Assembly: GCA_022354845.1 (NCBI GenBank)
Contig: CP031970.1
Location: 806,001 to 870,000, forward strand
Source: Streptococcus suis
GTDB taxonomy: Bacteria > Bacillota > Bacilli > Lactobacillales > Streptococcaceae
DNA length: 64,000 nt
Direction: 5' to 3'
A program made the translations under genes and the position numbers. A model generated the notes under the pieces. That model ran no database searches. It was not told where the DNA came from and worked only from the letters and a program-made list of their open reading frames with translations. Shown here piece by piece: positions 25,769 through 34,689 of this stretch (the stretch's first letter is position 1; every line of letters starts with the position of its first letter).

Positions 25769-26529
25769 AAAAAAAAGATTTGATGCATGAAATTAAAAAT
25801 CAATGTATAGAAAAACAAGGGTATCACGATGTTACTCACACTCATCATCAAGGACATGAGTCAGCTTCACACGCTTCATGTATCACTGTAGTTCCGATCT
25901 TTAATCATTTAGAAGGAGAACAGATGGATGAAATTATGAAAGTAACGAAATCGACCTCTTTTAAAAAGGGTGAAGTAATTTACCGAGAGGGAGATATATC
26001 CGACTTGTTATATATTGTAAGTAAAGGGAAAATTCGAATTTACCGTTTGTCTGAATCAGGAAAAGAACAATTAGTGAGAATATTAAATCCAGGCGATTTC
26101 ACGGGAGAGCTTGCCTTGTTCCGCGAATCAATTCAGGAAGCATATGCAGAAGCAATGAGTGATACCGATGTATGTATGATTAGTAGAAATGATTTACAAG
26201 AATTTTTATTAAAGTACCCTACTATATCTTTGAAGATTTTATCGGAATTCTCTAACCGATTAGAAACATCAGAAAAACAAACAACTAGATTTGCCACAGA
26301 GAAGGTAGATACTAGATTAGCACTGTTTCTTGCAGAATGCATGGAAAGCGGAGATGTTCCAATGGAAATTGAATTGCCAATGAGTAAGAAGGACTTAGCC
26401 TCTTATCTAGGAACTACTCCAGAAACTATTAGTAGAAAGTTAGCTGACCTTGAAAATGAAGGATGTATAAAACAAAAATCAGGTAGAAAGATTGAGATTT
26501 TGGATTTAGATGGATTGTTGTTGGTATAG
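25765..26529 (+). CDS. Crp/Fnr-family transcriptional regulator with His/Cys-rich N-terminus
   Basis: 254 residues. Residues 1-40 are unusual: C14, the run HDVTHTHHQGHESASHASC with six His, and C39. Then a cyclic-nucleotide-binding-type beta barrel (about 45-165: FKKGEVIYREGD, GDFTGELALF) and a Crp HTH (about 205-240: MSKKDLASYLGTTPETISRK). Further Cys occur at the barrel end and HTH. The HTH recognition helix is close to Fnr-like readers of TTGAT-N4-ATCAA, and two such sites lie in the next 3.2 kb. The N-terminus suggests metal, redox or NO sensing; ligand is inference. Confidence 0.85.
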   Translation: MKKKDLMHEIKNQCIEKQGYHDVTHTHHQGHESASHASCITVVPIFNHLEGEQMDEIMKVTKSTSFKKGEVIYREGDISDLLYIVSKGKIRIYRLSESGKEQLVRILNPGDFTGELALFRESIQEAYAEAMSDTDVCMISRNDLQEFLLKYPTISLKILSEFSNRLETSEKQTTRFATEKVDTRLALFLAECMESGDVPMEIELPMSKKDLASYLGTTPETISRKLADLENEGCIKQKSGRKIEILDLDGLLLV

Positions 26530-26590
26530 ATGTGATAATATAAAGTAAAATAGTAGTAATAATTATTAAAACATTTAAAAAAGACTAAAC

Positions 26591-26604
26591 TTGATTTAGA
26601 TCAA
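26591..26604. promoter_or_regulatory. FNR-type operator 1 (TTGATTTAGATCAA)
   Basis: A perfect TTGAT-N4-ATCAA palindrome. A -10 element TATTAT (26627-26632) puts the start site near 26639, so the operator centre (26597.5) is at -41.5, the standard class II activator position. Confidence 0.8.
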
Positions 26605-26678
26605 TTTAATTTCGTTCAATCTATAGTATTATATAACCAAGATAAAGAAAAAATAAAACAAGAAAGAAGGAAAAAAAT

Positions 26679-27017
26679 ATGTCAAGAGAATTAAATTTTA
26701 ATCAAGTAAAGGAAACTCATTTAAAAACATTAGCACAATATGTTCCAGTTGTAGCAAAAGTTCATGGAGGAAATCATCCAGAATTCTACCAGGTTCGTAA
26801 AGTATATGATGAACTTGCAAAGAATGCAAAAGATGCGGGAGTAGAAAAGCCGGACTTAAAAGAGGAGTTTGTAAAATTACGTGAAATCACAGATAATTAT
26901 ACAGTTCCAGGTGATGTATGCGAAAGTTATGAAGCAGTATATAACATGTTAGCAGAATTAGATAAAGCATATGAAGCATACAAGAAAACAAACAAAGCAA
27001 TGAAAAGATATAAATAA
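26679..27017 (+). CDS. Small Ric/ScdA-like protein
   Basis: 112 residues with AGAAGGAA before the ATG. The segment LAQYVPVVAKVHGGNHPEF (about 18-36) resembles iron-sulfur-cluster repair di-iron proteins (RIC/ScdA/YtfE), which protect against nitric oxide. The complete hemerythrin-like set of HxxxE motifs is not seen, so this is either a stand-alone domain or a different small family. It is first in the operon controlled by operator 1, 17 bp before the ATPase. Confidence 0.5.
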   Translation: MSRELNFNQVKETHLKTLAQYVPVVAKVHGGNHPEFYQVRKVYDELAKNAKDAGVEKPDLKEEFVKLREITDNYTVPGDVCESYEAVYNMLAELDKAYEAYKKTNKAMKRYK

Positions 27018-27033
27018 TCTAATAGGGAGGAGT

Positions 27034-28893
27034 ATGAATATGCAAAATTTTATATTAGGAAGAAAAAACCATATTACAATAGTAAGTGCAATTTTAATAA
27101 TAATTGCATTTGTCAGTAAATTAGGCTTCGAAAACGAACAAATAGCCATATGGGCATTAGTAATTGCTTCAATTTTGGGAGTTTCACCTATTGCGATTCA
27201 AGCGTATCAAGCATTAAAAGTCAAAGTAGTTAGTATTGATGTTTTAGTTACCATTGCAGTTATCGGAGCCTTTATAGTTAGAAACTACGAAGAATCAGCA
27301 ATTGTTACATTTTTATTTCTATTTGGAGCTTTTCTAGAACAAAGGACACTTAATAAAACACGTTCTGCAATTAAAGAATTAACTCAAATGGCACCAGAAA
27401 GTGCCTTAAAACAAGTGGAAAATGGTGAGTTTGAAGAAGTAGAAATAGATGAAGTTGATGTAGGAGATATTTTGCTTGTTAAAACGGGTGCAAAAATCCC
27501 AGTTGACGGTACAGTGTTAACAGGAGAAGGGCATATTAATGAAGCAAGTATTACAGGAGAAGCGGTTCCTGTAAGTAAAAAGAAAGATTCTGGGGTATAT
27601 GCCGGAACAATTTTAGAAAATGGAACTATTCAAATCACTGCTGATCGTGTAGGTGAGAATACTACTTTTGGTAAAATCATTGAGTTGGTTGAAGAAGCAC
27701 AGGATTCAAAATCAGAAGCAGAACGTTTCATTGATAGATTTTCTAAATACTACACACCAGCTGTTTTAGTTCTCTCTTTTATTGTATGGATATTTTCAAG
27801 GGATATTGAACTTGCAATTACAATATTAGTTTTAGGATGTCCAGGAGCATTGGTAATCGGTGTACCCGTTTCAAACGTCGCGGGGATTGGCAATGGAGCA
27901 CGTCATGGAGTCCTTCTAAAAGGTAGCGAGGTTATTAGTGACTTTAGCAGACTAGATACCATGGTATTTGACAAAACAGGCACATTAACAATAGGAAATC
28001 CCAAAGTAGCTGATAAAGAAATTTATACAGATAATGTAGATGAAGTATTAGGGTATCTAGCAAGTGTTGAAAAGGAATCAGATCATCCATTAGCAAAAGC
28101 AATTGTAGAATACATTGGAGATATAAAATTATATACAGTTGAAAAAACAGATGTTGTAAAAGGTGGAGGAATTGTAGCTCATGTAGAAGGTCATAAAGTT
28201 GCAGTCGGTAATGTGGCACTAATGGAGCAAGAAAATATTCTTTTAAGTGAAAAAGCTCGTGCAGATATTGCCAGATTTGAGAAAAATGGAAATTCACTTG
28301 TTTTAACATCAGTTGATGGTGAATTAAAAGCATTGATGGGTATTCGTGATCAAATTCGCCCGGGTGTAAAAGATGATCTTAAAAAGTTGAAAAAACTTGG
28401 TGTTAAAAATCTAGTAGTTCTTTCTGGTGATAACCAAGGAACAGTTGATTTAGTAGCACGTGAACTAGGACTTACAGAAGCTCATGGACATATGTTGCCA
28501 GAAGATAAAGCAACATATATTAAAGAGTTACAAGAAAAAGGTCAAATCGTGGCATTTGTTGGAGATGGAGTAAATGATAGTCCTTCACTAGCTCTAGCAC
28601 AAATTGGAATTGCTATGGGAAATGGAACAGATGTAGCAATTGAAACTTCAGATGTTGTTTTAATGAATTCAGATTTCAGCCGCTTGCCACATGCATTAGG
28701 TTTAACAAAAGCAACCGCTAATAACATGCTTCAAAATATTATTATTGCAGTAGGGGTTGTATTAGTCCTTCTTGCCAGCGTATTCTTTAGTGAATGGATG
28801 AACATGTCAATCGGTATGTTAGTACATGAAGCAAGTATATTAGTAGTGATTTTAAATGGTATGAGACTTCTTCACTATAAATTAAGAAAATAA
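27034..28893 (+). CDS. Heavy-metal P-type ATPase (P1B) with CPG motif
   Basis: 619 residues, AGGGAGG upstream. Motifs: TGEAVPV (about 174), CPGALVIG (C269-P-G271) in the transport helix, phosphorylation site DKTGTLT (D313), SDHPLAKA (about 350), GDGVNDSP (about 510), and HEASILVVILNGMRLL at the end. There is no N-terminal metal-binding domain; a separate CxxC protein is encoded downstream. The usual metal motif is CPC, CPH or SPC, so CPG gives no clear specificity. It should export a soft or transition metal (or another ligand) from the cytoplasm. Confidence 0.9.
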   Translation: MNMQNFILGRKNHITIVSAILIIIAFVSKLGFENEQIAIWALVIASILGVSPIAIQAYQALKVKVVSIDVLVTIAVIGAFIVRNYEESAIVTFLFLFGAFLEQRTLNKTRSAIKELTQMAPESALKQVENGEFEEVEIDEVDVGDILLVKTGAKIPVDGTVLTGEGHINEASITGEAVPVSKKKDSGVYAGTILENGTIQITADRVGENTTFGKIIELVEEAQDSKSEAERFIDRFSKYYTPAVLVLSFIVWIFSRDIELAITILVLGCPGALVIGVPVSNVAGIGNGARHGVLLKGSEVISDFSRLDTMVFDKTGTLTIGNPKVADKEIYTDNVDEVLGYLASVEKESDHPLAKAIVEYIGDIKLYTVEKTDVVKGGGIVAHVEGHKVAVGNVALMEQENILLSEKARADIARFEKNGNSLVLTSVDGELKALMGIRDQIRPGVKDDLKKLKKLGVKNLVVLSGDNQGTVDLVARELGLTEAHGHMLPEDKATYIKELQEKGQIVAFVGDGVNDSPSLALAQIGIAMGNGTDVAIETSDVVLMNSDFSRLPHALGLTKATANNMLQNIIIAVGVVLVLLASVFFSEWMNMSIGMLVHEASILVVILNGMRLLHYKLRK

Positions 28894-28898
28894 AATTC

Positions 28899-28912
28899 TT
28901 GATTTAAATCAA
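28899..28912. promoter_or_regulatory. FNR-type operator 2 (TTGATTTAAATCAA)
   Basis: A perfect TTGAT-N4-ATCAA palindrome starting six bases after the ATPase stop. The -10 TATAAT (28935-28940) puts the start near 28947, again placing the operator centre (28905.5) at -41.5. Confidence 0.8.
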
Positions 28913-28972
28913 TTTATTATAGATAATAATAGTATATAATACAATTAACATAGACTAAAGGAGAGATGAAAA

Positions 28973-29206
28973 ATGCAAAAAGCAACAATTCAATTAGAAA
29001 CATTAACATGTCCATCATGTATGCAAAAAATAGAGAATGGTGTGAAATCTTTGGACGGGGTAAGTAAAGAAAGTTTAAAAGTACTATTTAATTCAAGCAA
29101 GGTGAGGGTGGAATTTGACGATGAAAAAGTATCTATAAAAGATATTGAAAATGCCATCGATAAATTAGGATATGAAGTTATGAAATCTCAAGTAAAAGCT
29201 TTATAA
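28973..29206 (+). CDS. Heavy-metal-associated (HMA) domain protein
   Basis: 77 residues with GGAGAG upstream. The ferredoxin-like HMA fold has LETLTCPSCMQKIE with C13 and C16 as the metal ligands. It probably delivers metal to, or regulates, the ATPase encoded just upstream, which lacks this domain. It has its own Fnr-type promoter, so it can be made in excess of the pump. Confidence 0.88.
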   Translation: MQKATIQLETLTCPSCMQKIENGVKSLDGVSKESLKVLFNSSKVRVEFDDEKVSIKDIENAIDKLGYEVMKSQVKAL

Positions 29207-29755
29207 AATAAGAGGGAATAAGTTTAGTTTTAATGATATCAGATGCTGGTTAATGTCATCTACGGTAAAGGACACAGTTACCAAGTTATAGTGTCGTTGA
29301 TATCTTCCCACACAAGAAAGCCCACAGTGGATATGTTCTCACAAAGAGAATTTCTGATAAAAATATTTTGGTTACTAGTATTTGACAGCTATAACTTCCG
29401 CTCAAGTCATGTTGAGGTAGGTGCTCTGCTGGTGAAAGCCTAGAAACCTTTGAACGAAAGGGATAATGAAAAGCCTTGATTGTAAGGCTTTTTTTCTTTT
29501 GGGTGGGGAAGTATCAAAGTGAGAAAATTTTAGGAATGAGTAGAAGTAATAGGACGAACTCTTTTTAGACTGGTCGAGTTCTTTCCCACTCCCAGTCTAC
29601 ATGGAAATCAATCTGGCTTATCTATCCTGAACGAAAAATGTTTTTAAATTTTCTTATTTCAATGAAATAACTGAATAAGTTTAACTTGAGTCAGTTGAGT
29701 GTAGGCATTTACTTTCAAAAACAAATATTAAGGATATACCACAAGGAGGTGTGCT
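29207..29755. pseudogene. Methyltransferase-like stubs and terminator at the element-chromosome junction
   Basis: The region contains VDIFPHT (from 29296), VDMFSQ (from 29327) and, at 29405-29443, SHVEVGALLVKA with TAG. Then a terminator on AAAGCCTTGATTGTAAGGCTTTT (about 29471-29495). About 110 bp here match 7169-7285. I place the right border of the accessory region in this stretch. After 29520 nothing is recognised until 29756. Confidence 0.5.
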
Positions 29756-30031
29756 ATGCTCTATTTGTATTTAATGACAAATAAGAATGAACTGACTGAA
29801 CAGTTGATTAAGGGCCATGTTGAACATTTGAAGCAACTGGATGCGGAAAATAAGCTTGTTCTATGTGGATCTCTTCATGATTATCCTGGTGGTATGGTTG
29901 TTTTTAACGCAGACTGTTATGACCAGGCTATTTTGATTGCTGAAAGTGACCCGTTTATCCATTCTGGTTGTAAAACCTATGAATTAAGAAGTTTAGAAGT
30001 TGCCAACAAAGATAATCATTATCTACTTTGA
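29756..30031 (+). CDS. YciI-like family protein
   Basis: 91 residues with AAGGAGGTG just upstream. The ferredoxin-like fold of YciI-related proteins is suggested by LYLMTNKN, the His at H23 (KGHVEHLKQLD), LCGSLHDYPGGMVVF and SDPFIHSGC. Function unknown. First clearly chromosomal gene to the right of the accessory region; single-gene unit. Confidence 0.7.
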   Translation: MLYLYLMTNKNELTEQLIKGHVEHLKQLDAENKLVLCGSLHDYPGGMVVFNADCYDQAILIAESDPFIHSGCKTYELRSLEVANKDNHYLL

Positions 30032-30325
30032 AGGTGTAGAGGTATCAATAGTCCGTTTGACGGGTGGTCAAGCAAATGTCTAGCATTTTAATTACCTCTC
30101 TCATCCGTTATTGGTCGGTGTTCCAATGCTCTCCTCTATTAACTTTTGGCAATTAAAAATCTGATACTAGAAACAAAAAACGGATATAAATCATTGGTAT
30201 ATTTATATTCTAAATGATATACTATGAGTGTTGGAGAAAGTAAGTGATGGAAAGTTTTGTTCACTCCTCATTTGCTATCCAATTTGTAATATATCCTTAT
30301 ATGTCACTGTTTTCAAAGGATTCCT

Positions 30326-31297
30326 ATGATTATGAAAAAGATACGAATTATTTGCCTTCTTATTTTAGTCTTTGTTTTTTCTGGTATTCCAGTCCATGCT
30401 AATCAAACGAATATTGATTACCCAAGTCTTAACTTGCTTACCTTTAAAAAGGAAAAACAGCTGGTTCTTGGAGAGTTTGATAGTCTAGGTAGAGCTACAT
30501 CAGCTCACATTCAGTTACAAGATAAAGATGAGCCTAAAAAACGGAGAGAACCCAAAATAAAATACAATCCCGTCGGTTGGCATAACTATAAACTAGCTTA
30601 TGGGAATCAAGGCAAGAAGTCATGGTTATTTAATAGGGGCCACCTGATAGGATATCAGTTTAGTGGCCTGAAAGATGAGGGGAAAAATCTGGTTCCGTTG
30701 ACTGCTTGGACCAATAGCGGTCATTATAAGGGGACGAATTCCAATAACAGCGAAGGAATGCTCTACTATGAGAAACGTCTGGACAGTTGGCTGGCGACTC
30801 ATCCCAATTTTTGGTTAGACTATCAAGTAAAACCGATTTATACTGGAAATGAATTGATACCGCGTCAAGTAGTTCTTCAGTATGTTGGACTTGATGAGTC
30901 AGGGAATCTGATCAATATTCAACTCAGCGGTTCAAAAGAATCTGTAGATAGCAATGGAATTACTACGGTCGTTTTAGAGAATTACTCTAAAAATGCCACA
31001 ATTGATTACTTGAAAGGAACTGCAACACCGTCCCTGGTTCCAACTGAGGAGAGTAGTCAGTCATCCTCTTCTAGCTCAGCGGTTGAATCGCAACCAAGTG
31101 AGAGTAGTGAGAGTGTAGAAGCATCACAACCAGCCACTCAGCTGGCAACTGTTGTGTATATTGCAAGGAACGGAAGTGCAGATGTCTATTGGTATTCAAA
31201 AGAAAATATGCCATCCAATACAAATTTGTCAAAAGTTATTGAGATGTCAGAAGAGAAAGCACTCAGTCTAGGAAAACGTCATACGACGAAAGAATAG
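30326..31297 (+). CDS. Secreted DNA/RNA non-specific endonuclease
   Basis: 323 residues. Signal peptide about 1-27 (hydrophobic core, VHA cleavage). The catalytic motif FNRGHLIGYQ (R104-G-H106) and the downstream NLVPLTAWTNSGHYKGTNSN (about 127-146) are those of the betabetaalpha-metal nuclease family (EndA/NucA-like). After the nuclease domain there is a Ser-rich linker (about 240-275) and a short C-terminal domain common in streptococcal surface or secreted nucleases. No LPxTG is present. Confidence 0.85.
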   Translation: MIMKKIRIICLLILVFVFSGIPVHANQTNIDYPSLNLLTFKKEKQLVLGEFDSLGRATSAHIQLQDKDEPKKRREPKIKYNPVGWHNYKLAYGNQGKKSWLFNRGHLIGYQFSGLKDEGKNLVPLTAWTNSGHYKGTNSNNSEGMLYYEKRLDSWLATHPNFWLDYQVKPIYTGNELIPRQVVLQYVGLDESGNLINIQLSGSKESVDSNGITTVVLENYSKNATIDYLKGTATPSLVPTEESSQSSSSSSAVESQPSESSESVEASQPATQLATVVYIARNGSADVYWYSKENMPSNTNLSKVIEMSEEKALSLGKRHTTKE

Positions 31298-31347
31298 TTA
31301 AACTCTTGTACTGGATAGAATTTGTAAAAAGAACTAAAGATATATAA

Positions 31348-31395
31348 AAAACGCATAAAATTGATGTGATTGAAACATGATTTTATGCGTTTTAT
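31348..31395 (+). terminator. Terminator after the nuclease gene
   Basis: AAAACGCATAAAAT and ATTTTATGCGTTTT are inverted arms (31351-31393). Confidence 0.8.
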
Positions 31396-31423
31396 GATGT
31401 TGAGTGTTATGTAGTCTTATATT

Positions 31424-31525
31424 CAATGAAAATCAAAATCACAATAGGCGACGTAGATGCAAATAGAACCGAAGTACATCAAATCAAGTAAAAAACGTCT
31501 GATTTTGGTTCTCGAAGAGTATTAT
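31424..31525. repeat. Possible degenerate streptococcal small repeat
   Basis: The stretch begins ATTCAATGAAAATCAAAATC and ends TTTGGTTCTCGAAGAGTAT. Related ends are typical of small palindromic intergenic repeats of streptococci (the ATACTCTTCGAAAATC type). The interior is degraded. The rest of 31298-31811 has no gene. Confidence 0.4.
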
Positions 31526-31811
31526 TGATTCTCAAAGAGTAAGAAGATATTTATTCGAGTCGTTCCTTACTATTCCTTGACCTACAGTTCCATTTTAAAT
31601 ACACTGATCATCTAGTAGAAAGAAATTTGGAAGGTTATTTGTGAGAGTGTGATTCACTCGCAAGTATCGCTGTGAATGCTATTTTTCCAAGTTTATAGGA
31701 AGGGTTGTCGATGTAATAATTTTTAAGAAATATTTATTTTTCTTAATCATGCTTGCCAATCCGTAAATGATACAATAGAATAGAGATAAATCAGTGTGGA
31801 GGAACAAATTT

Positions 31812-32726
31812 GTGATTGAAAAACGTTTTGGCAACAATAATGAGCTGAGCTGGATTATTATCCATTCAGAAAGAGAAATGATAGACAAACAATTAGTCGA
31901 AGATTATGGATTAGATAAAGAATTGGTCTCATATGCATTAGACAAAAATGAAAGGGCTCATTTAAAATACAATGCAAAACTCGATCGATTGTTATTGATT
32001 TTTAATCTATTAGATATAACAAAAGAGGATAATTATTATGAAACAACACCGATGGCCTTTATCGTGCAACAGAATCAATTTATCACAATTTTTAATGCAA
32101 GAAATGCCTATTTCCTGGAAAAATTAGAAAAGTACTTGATGGACCATTCCGTTATGTCCTGTTTTCAATTTCTTTTTGCAGCCCTTACCTTAACTTCTAA
32201 AGAATATTTTCCCATACTAGATCAATTGGAAAGTGATAAAGAGATTCTTAATTTCAAACTAAGGAAGAGAACAACTAAGCAACTGCTATTTGAATTATCG
32301 GACTTAGAAACAGGTTCAGTCTATTTACTGACAGCGGCAAACCAAAATGTTCTGCTTTTAGAACAATTGAGAAACTATCCGCATATTCAGAAGCTTGGTA
32401 GTATCGAACTTGAACAATTAGATGATGCATTGATTGAAGCGGAGCAATTGTCAGCCATGACACAATTGGATTCTCAGATTCTACGACAACTTTCTGGTGC
32501 CTACAATAATATCTTGAACAATAACTTGAATGACAAGCTTACCATTCTAACAGTCATCTCCATTTTACTCGCTGTTTTAGCTGTAATAACAGGATTCTTT
32601 GGAATGAACGTTCAGCTACCATGGCAAAACGAGCCACTGGCATGGATTTGGATTGTAATAATGTCTTTGGTACTGCTCTTCATTATTACAACACTATTAA
32701 ACTGGATAATGTCAAGAAGAAATTAG
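31812..32726 (+). CDS. CorA family divalent cation transporter
   Basis: 304 residues from GTG 31812, chosen because GGAGG stands at about 31797-31801. A long cytosolic helical domain precedes two C-terminal membrane helices; the first ends in the signature FFGMNVQLP (nt about 32596-32620). CorA proteins conduct Mg2+ (some Co2+ or Zn2+) as pentamers. Single gene. Confidence 0.9.
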   Translation: MIEKRFGNNNELSWIIIHSEREMIDKQLVEDYGLDKELVSYALDKNERAHLKYNAKLDRLLLIFNLLDITKEDNYYETTPMAFIVQQNQFITIFNARNAYFLEKLEKYLMDHSVMSCFQFLFAALTLTSKEYFPILDQLESDKEILNFKLRKRTTKQLLFELSDLETGSVYLLTAANQNVLLLEQLRNYPHIQKLGSIELEQLDDALIEAEQLSAMTQLDSQILRQLSGAYNNILNNNLNDKLTILTVISILLAVLAVITGFFGMNVQLPWQNEPLAWIWIVIMSLVLLFIITTLLNWIMSRRN

Positions 32727-32880
32727 CTTAATTAGATAAGTATGCACATCAAAAGTCGAATTCACCGATAATTCAAATATGAAAAGCAAAAGACAAAAAA
32801 GCGAACGATACAGAACTTTCGGAGTAGTTAGTCCTGTACCGGTCGCTATTTTCATTTTAAGTAATCTTGATCGTAACAAC

Positions 32881-34599
32881 TTAACCAACAAATACGTTGA
32901 TTTCTTTTTCAATATTGGCGATTTTTTCTTCTGCTTCAGCCAGTGTTTCACCGACAGTCGCAATATAGAATTTGATTTTTGGTTCTGTTCCAGAAGGACG
33001 TACTGCAAACCATGAATCATCAGCCAAGGTATATTTCAAAACATCAGATGGAGGAGTAGTGAGTTTTTCAACATTTCCATCTTTGTCAGTCTTGGCTTGA
33101 AGGGCAAAGTCTTCAAAGACTGCGATATCTGTGGCGTTAAATTGTTCTGGTGAGTTATCACGGAATTTAGCCATGATAGCCTTGATTTGTTCTGCACCAT
33201 CTTTACCAGAAAGAGTAACTGAAATAGTTTTCTCAGCAAAGTATCCATATTCTTTGAAGATTTCATCAATACCATCAGCTAAGGTCATGCCACGAGAACG
33301 ATAGTAGGCAGCAATCTCAGCAACGATTAAAACGGCTTGGATAGCGTCTTTATCACGTACAAATGGCTTGATAAGGTAACCAAAGCTTTCTTCAAAACCA
33401 AACATGTAAGTGTAGTTGTGTTTTTCTTCAAATTCTTGAATTTTTTCGGCAATGAATTTGAAACCTGTCAAGACGTTGAACATGGTTGCGCCGTAACTTT
33501 CAGCAATCTTAGTAACCAACTCTGTTGATACGATTGATTTAGCAAGGGCAGCGTTTGCAGGAAGTGTACCCGCTTGCTTGTTAGCTTCTAAAATATATTT
33601 GGCGATAATAGCACCGATTTGGTTACCAGAAAGGTTCCAGTAAGAACCATCTGCTTGGCGTACTTCAACACCAACACGGTCCGCATCAGGGTCTGTTGCA
33701 AGAAGAACGTCAGCATCTACTTCACGACCTAATTCTTCTGCCAATGCAAAAGCAGCTTGGCTTTCTGGGTTTGGAGAAGCAACAGTTGAGAAATCAGGAT
33801 CTGGAGTCGCTTGAGCTTCTACGACTTGCACAGATTCAAAACCAGCTTGTGCAAGAGCACGACGAGCCAACATTTCCCCAGTACCATGAAGAGGTGTGTA
33901 GACAATCTTCATATCTTTACCATATTCAGCAATCAATTCAGGATTGATACTCAAATCTTTTAATTCTTCAAGGTATTTTACGTCTGTTTCTTCACCAAGA
34001 ACGGTGATTAAACCATTTTCTTTACTTGCTTTAAGATCAGCCAATTCAACAGCAAATGGATTATCAATGTCACGGATATAGTCGGTCAAAGCAGCAGCAT
34101 CTGCTGGTGGCATTTGTCCGCCGTCTTCACCATATACTTTGTAACCGTTGAATTCTTTCGGGTTGTGGCTGGCAGTCACCATGATACCTGCGATAGCATT
34201 ATAATGACGAACTGCAAATGAGAGTTCGGGAGTTGGACGAAGGCTTTCAAAGACGTATGATTTGATACCATGTGCTGCCAAAACTTGAGCAGATTCAAAG
34301 GCAAATTCTGGCGAGAAGTGACGTGAGTCATAAGCAATTGCAACACCACGTTTTTTAGCTTCTTCACCTTTGGATTCTACCAACTTGGCCAAACCTTCAG
34401 TAGCTTGACGGACAACAAATATGTTAATGCGGTTAGTACCAGCACCTATGTAACCACGCATACCAGCAGTACCAAATTCAAGGTTTGTGTAAAATGCATC
34501 TTCCTTTGTCTTTTCATCCATTGCGACCAATTCTTCACGCAAATAGTCAGGTAGATCAGCAAAGTCGAGCCAAGTTTGATAGGATTCTTGATAAGTCAT
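32881..34599 (-). CDS. pgm: Phosphoglucomutase / phosphomannomutase
   Basis: 572 residues. Interconverts glucose 1- and 6-phosphate for sugar-nucleotide, capsule and glycan synthesis. Catalytic serine loop TASHNPKEFNGYK (about 143-155), metal loop ATDPDADRVG (about 300-309), sugar-binding GFEESFGYL (about 390) and phosphate loop RPSGTEPKIKFY near the C-terminus are all present. AAGGAG precedes the start. Faces away from the next genes only in order, on the same minus strand. Confidence 0.95.
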   Translation of the reverse strand: MTYQESYQTWLDFADLPDYLREELVAMDEKTKEDAFYTNLEFGTAGMRGYIGAGTNRINIFVVRQATEGLAKLVESKGEEAKKRGVAIAYDSRHFSPEFAFESAQVLAAHGIKSYVFESLRPTPELSFAVRHYNAIAGIMVTASHNPKEFNGYKVYGEDGGQMPPADAAALTDYIRDIDNPFAVELADLKASKENGLITVLGEETDVKYLEELKDLSINPELIAEYGKDMKIVYTPLHGTGEMLARRALAQAGFESVQVVEAQATPDPDFSTVASPNPESQAAFALAEELGREVDADVLLATDPDADRVGVEVRQADGSYWNLSGNQIGAIIAKYILEANKQAGTLPANAALAKSIVSTELVTKIAESYGATMFNVLTGFKFIAEKIQEFEEKHNYTYMFGFEESFGYLIKPFVRDKDAIQAVLIVAEIAAYYRSRGMTLADGIDEIFKEYGYFAEKTISVTLSGKDGAEQIKAIMAKFRDNSPEQFNATDIAVFEDFALQAKTDKDGNVEKLTTPPSDVLKYTLADDSWFAVRPSGTEPKIKFYIATVGETLAEAEEKIANIEKEINVFVG

Positions 34600-34659
34600 T
34601 GTAGTGTCTCCTTAAAATTTTTCTATTAAACGCTTTCAGTATACCATTTTTGAAAGAAA

Positions 34660-34684
34660 AAATCACGCTTTCACGTGATTTTCT
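34660..34684. terminator. Terminator between the ECF gene and pgm
   Basis: AAAATCACG and CGTGATTTT arms around CTTTCA, downstream of the minus-strand coaBC group. Confidence 0.75.
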
Positions 34685-34689
34685 GATAT

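Noticed and set aside
27944..28333. A 129-residue minus-strand frame rich in Leu and His
   Set aside because: It lies opposite the ATPase gene and is a composition artefact of AT-rich coding DNA.
29243..29443. A 66-residue frame as a gene
   Set aside because: Only its last 12 residues (SHVEVGALLVKA) look meaningful; it is an end stub with random sequence in front.
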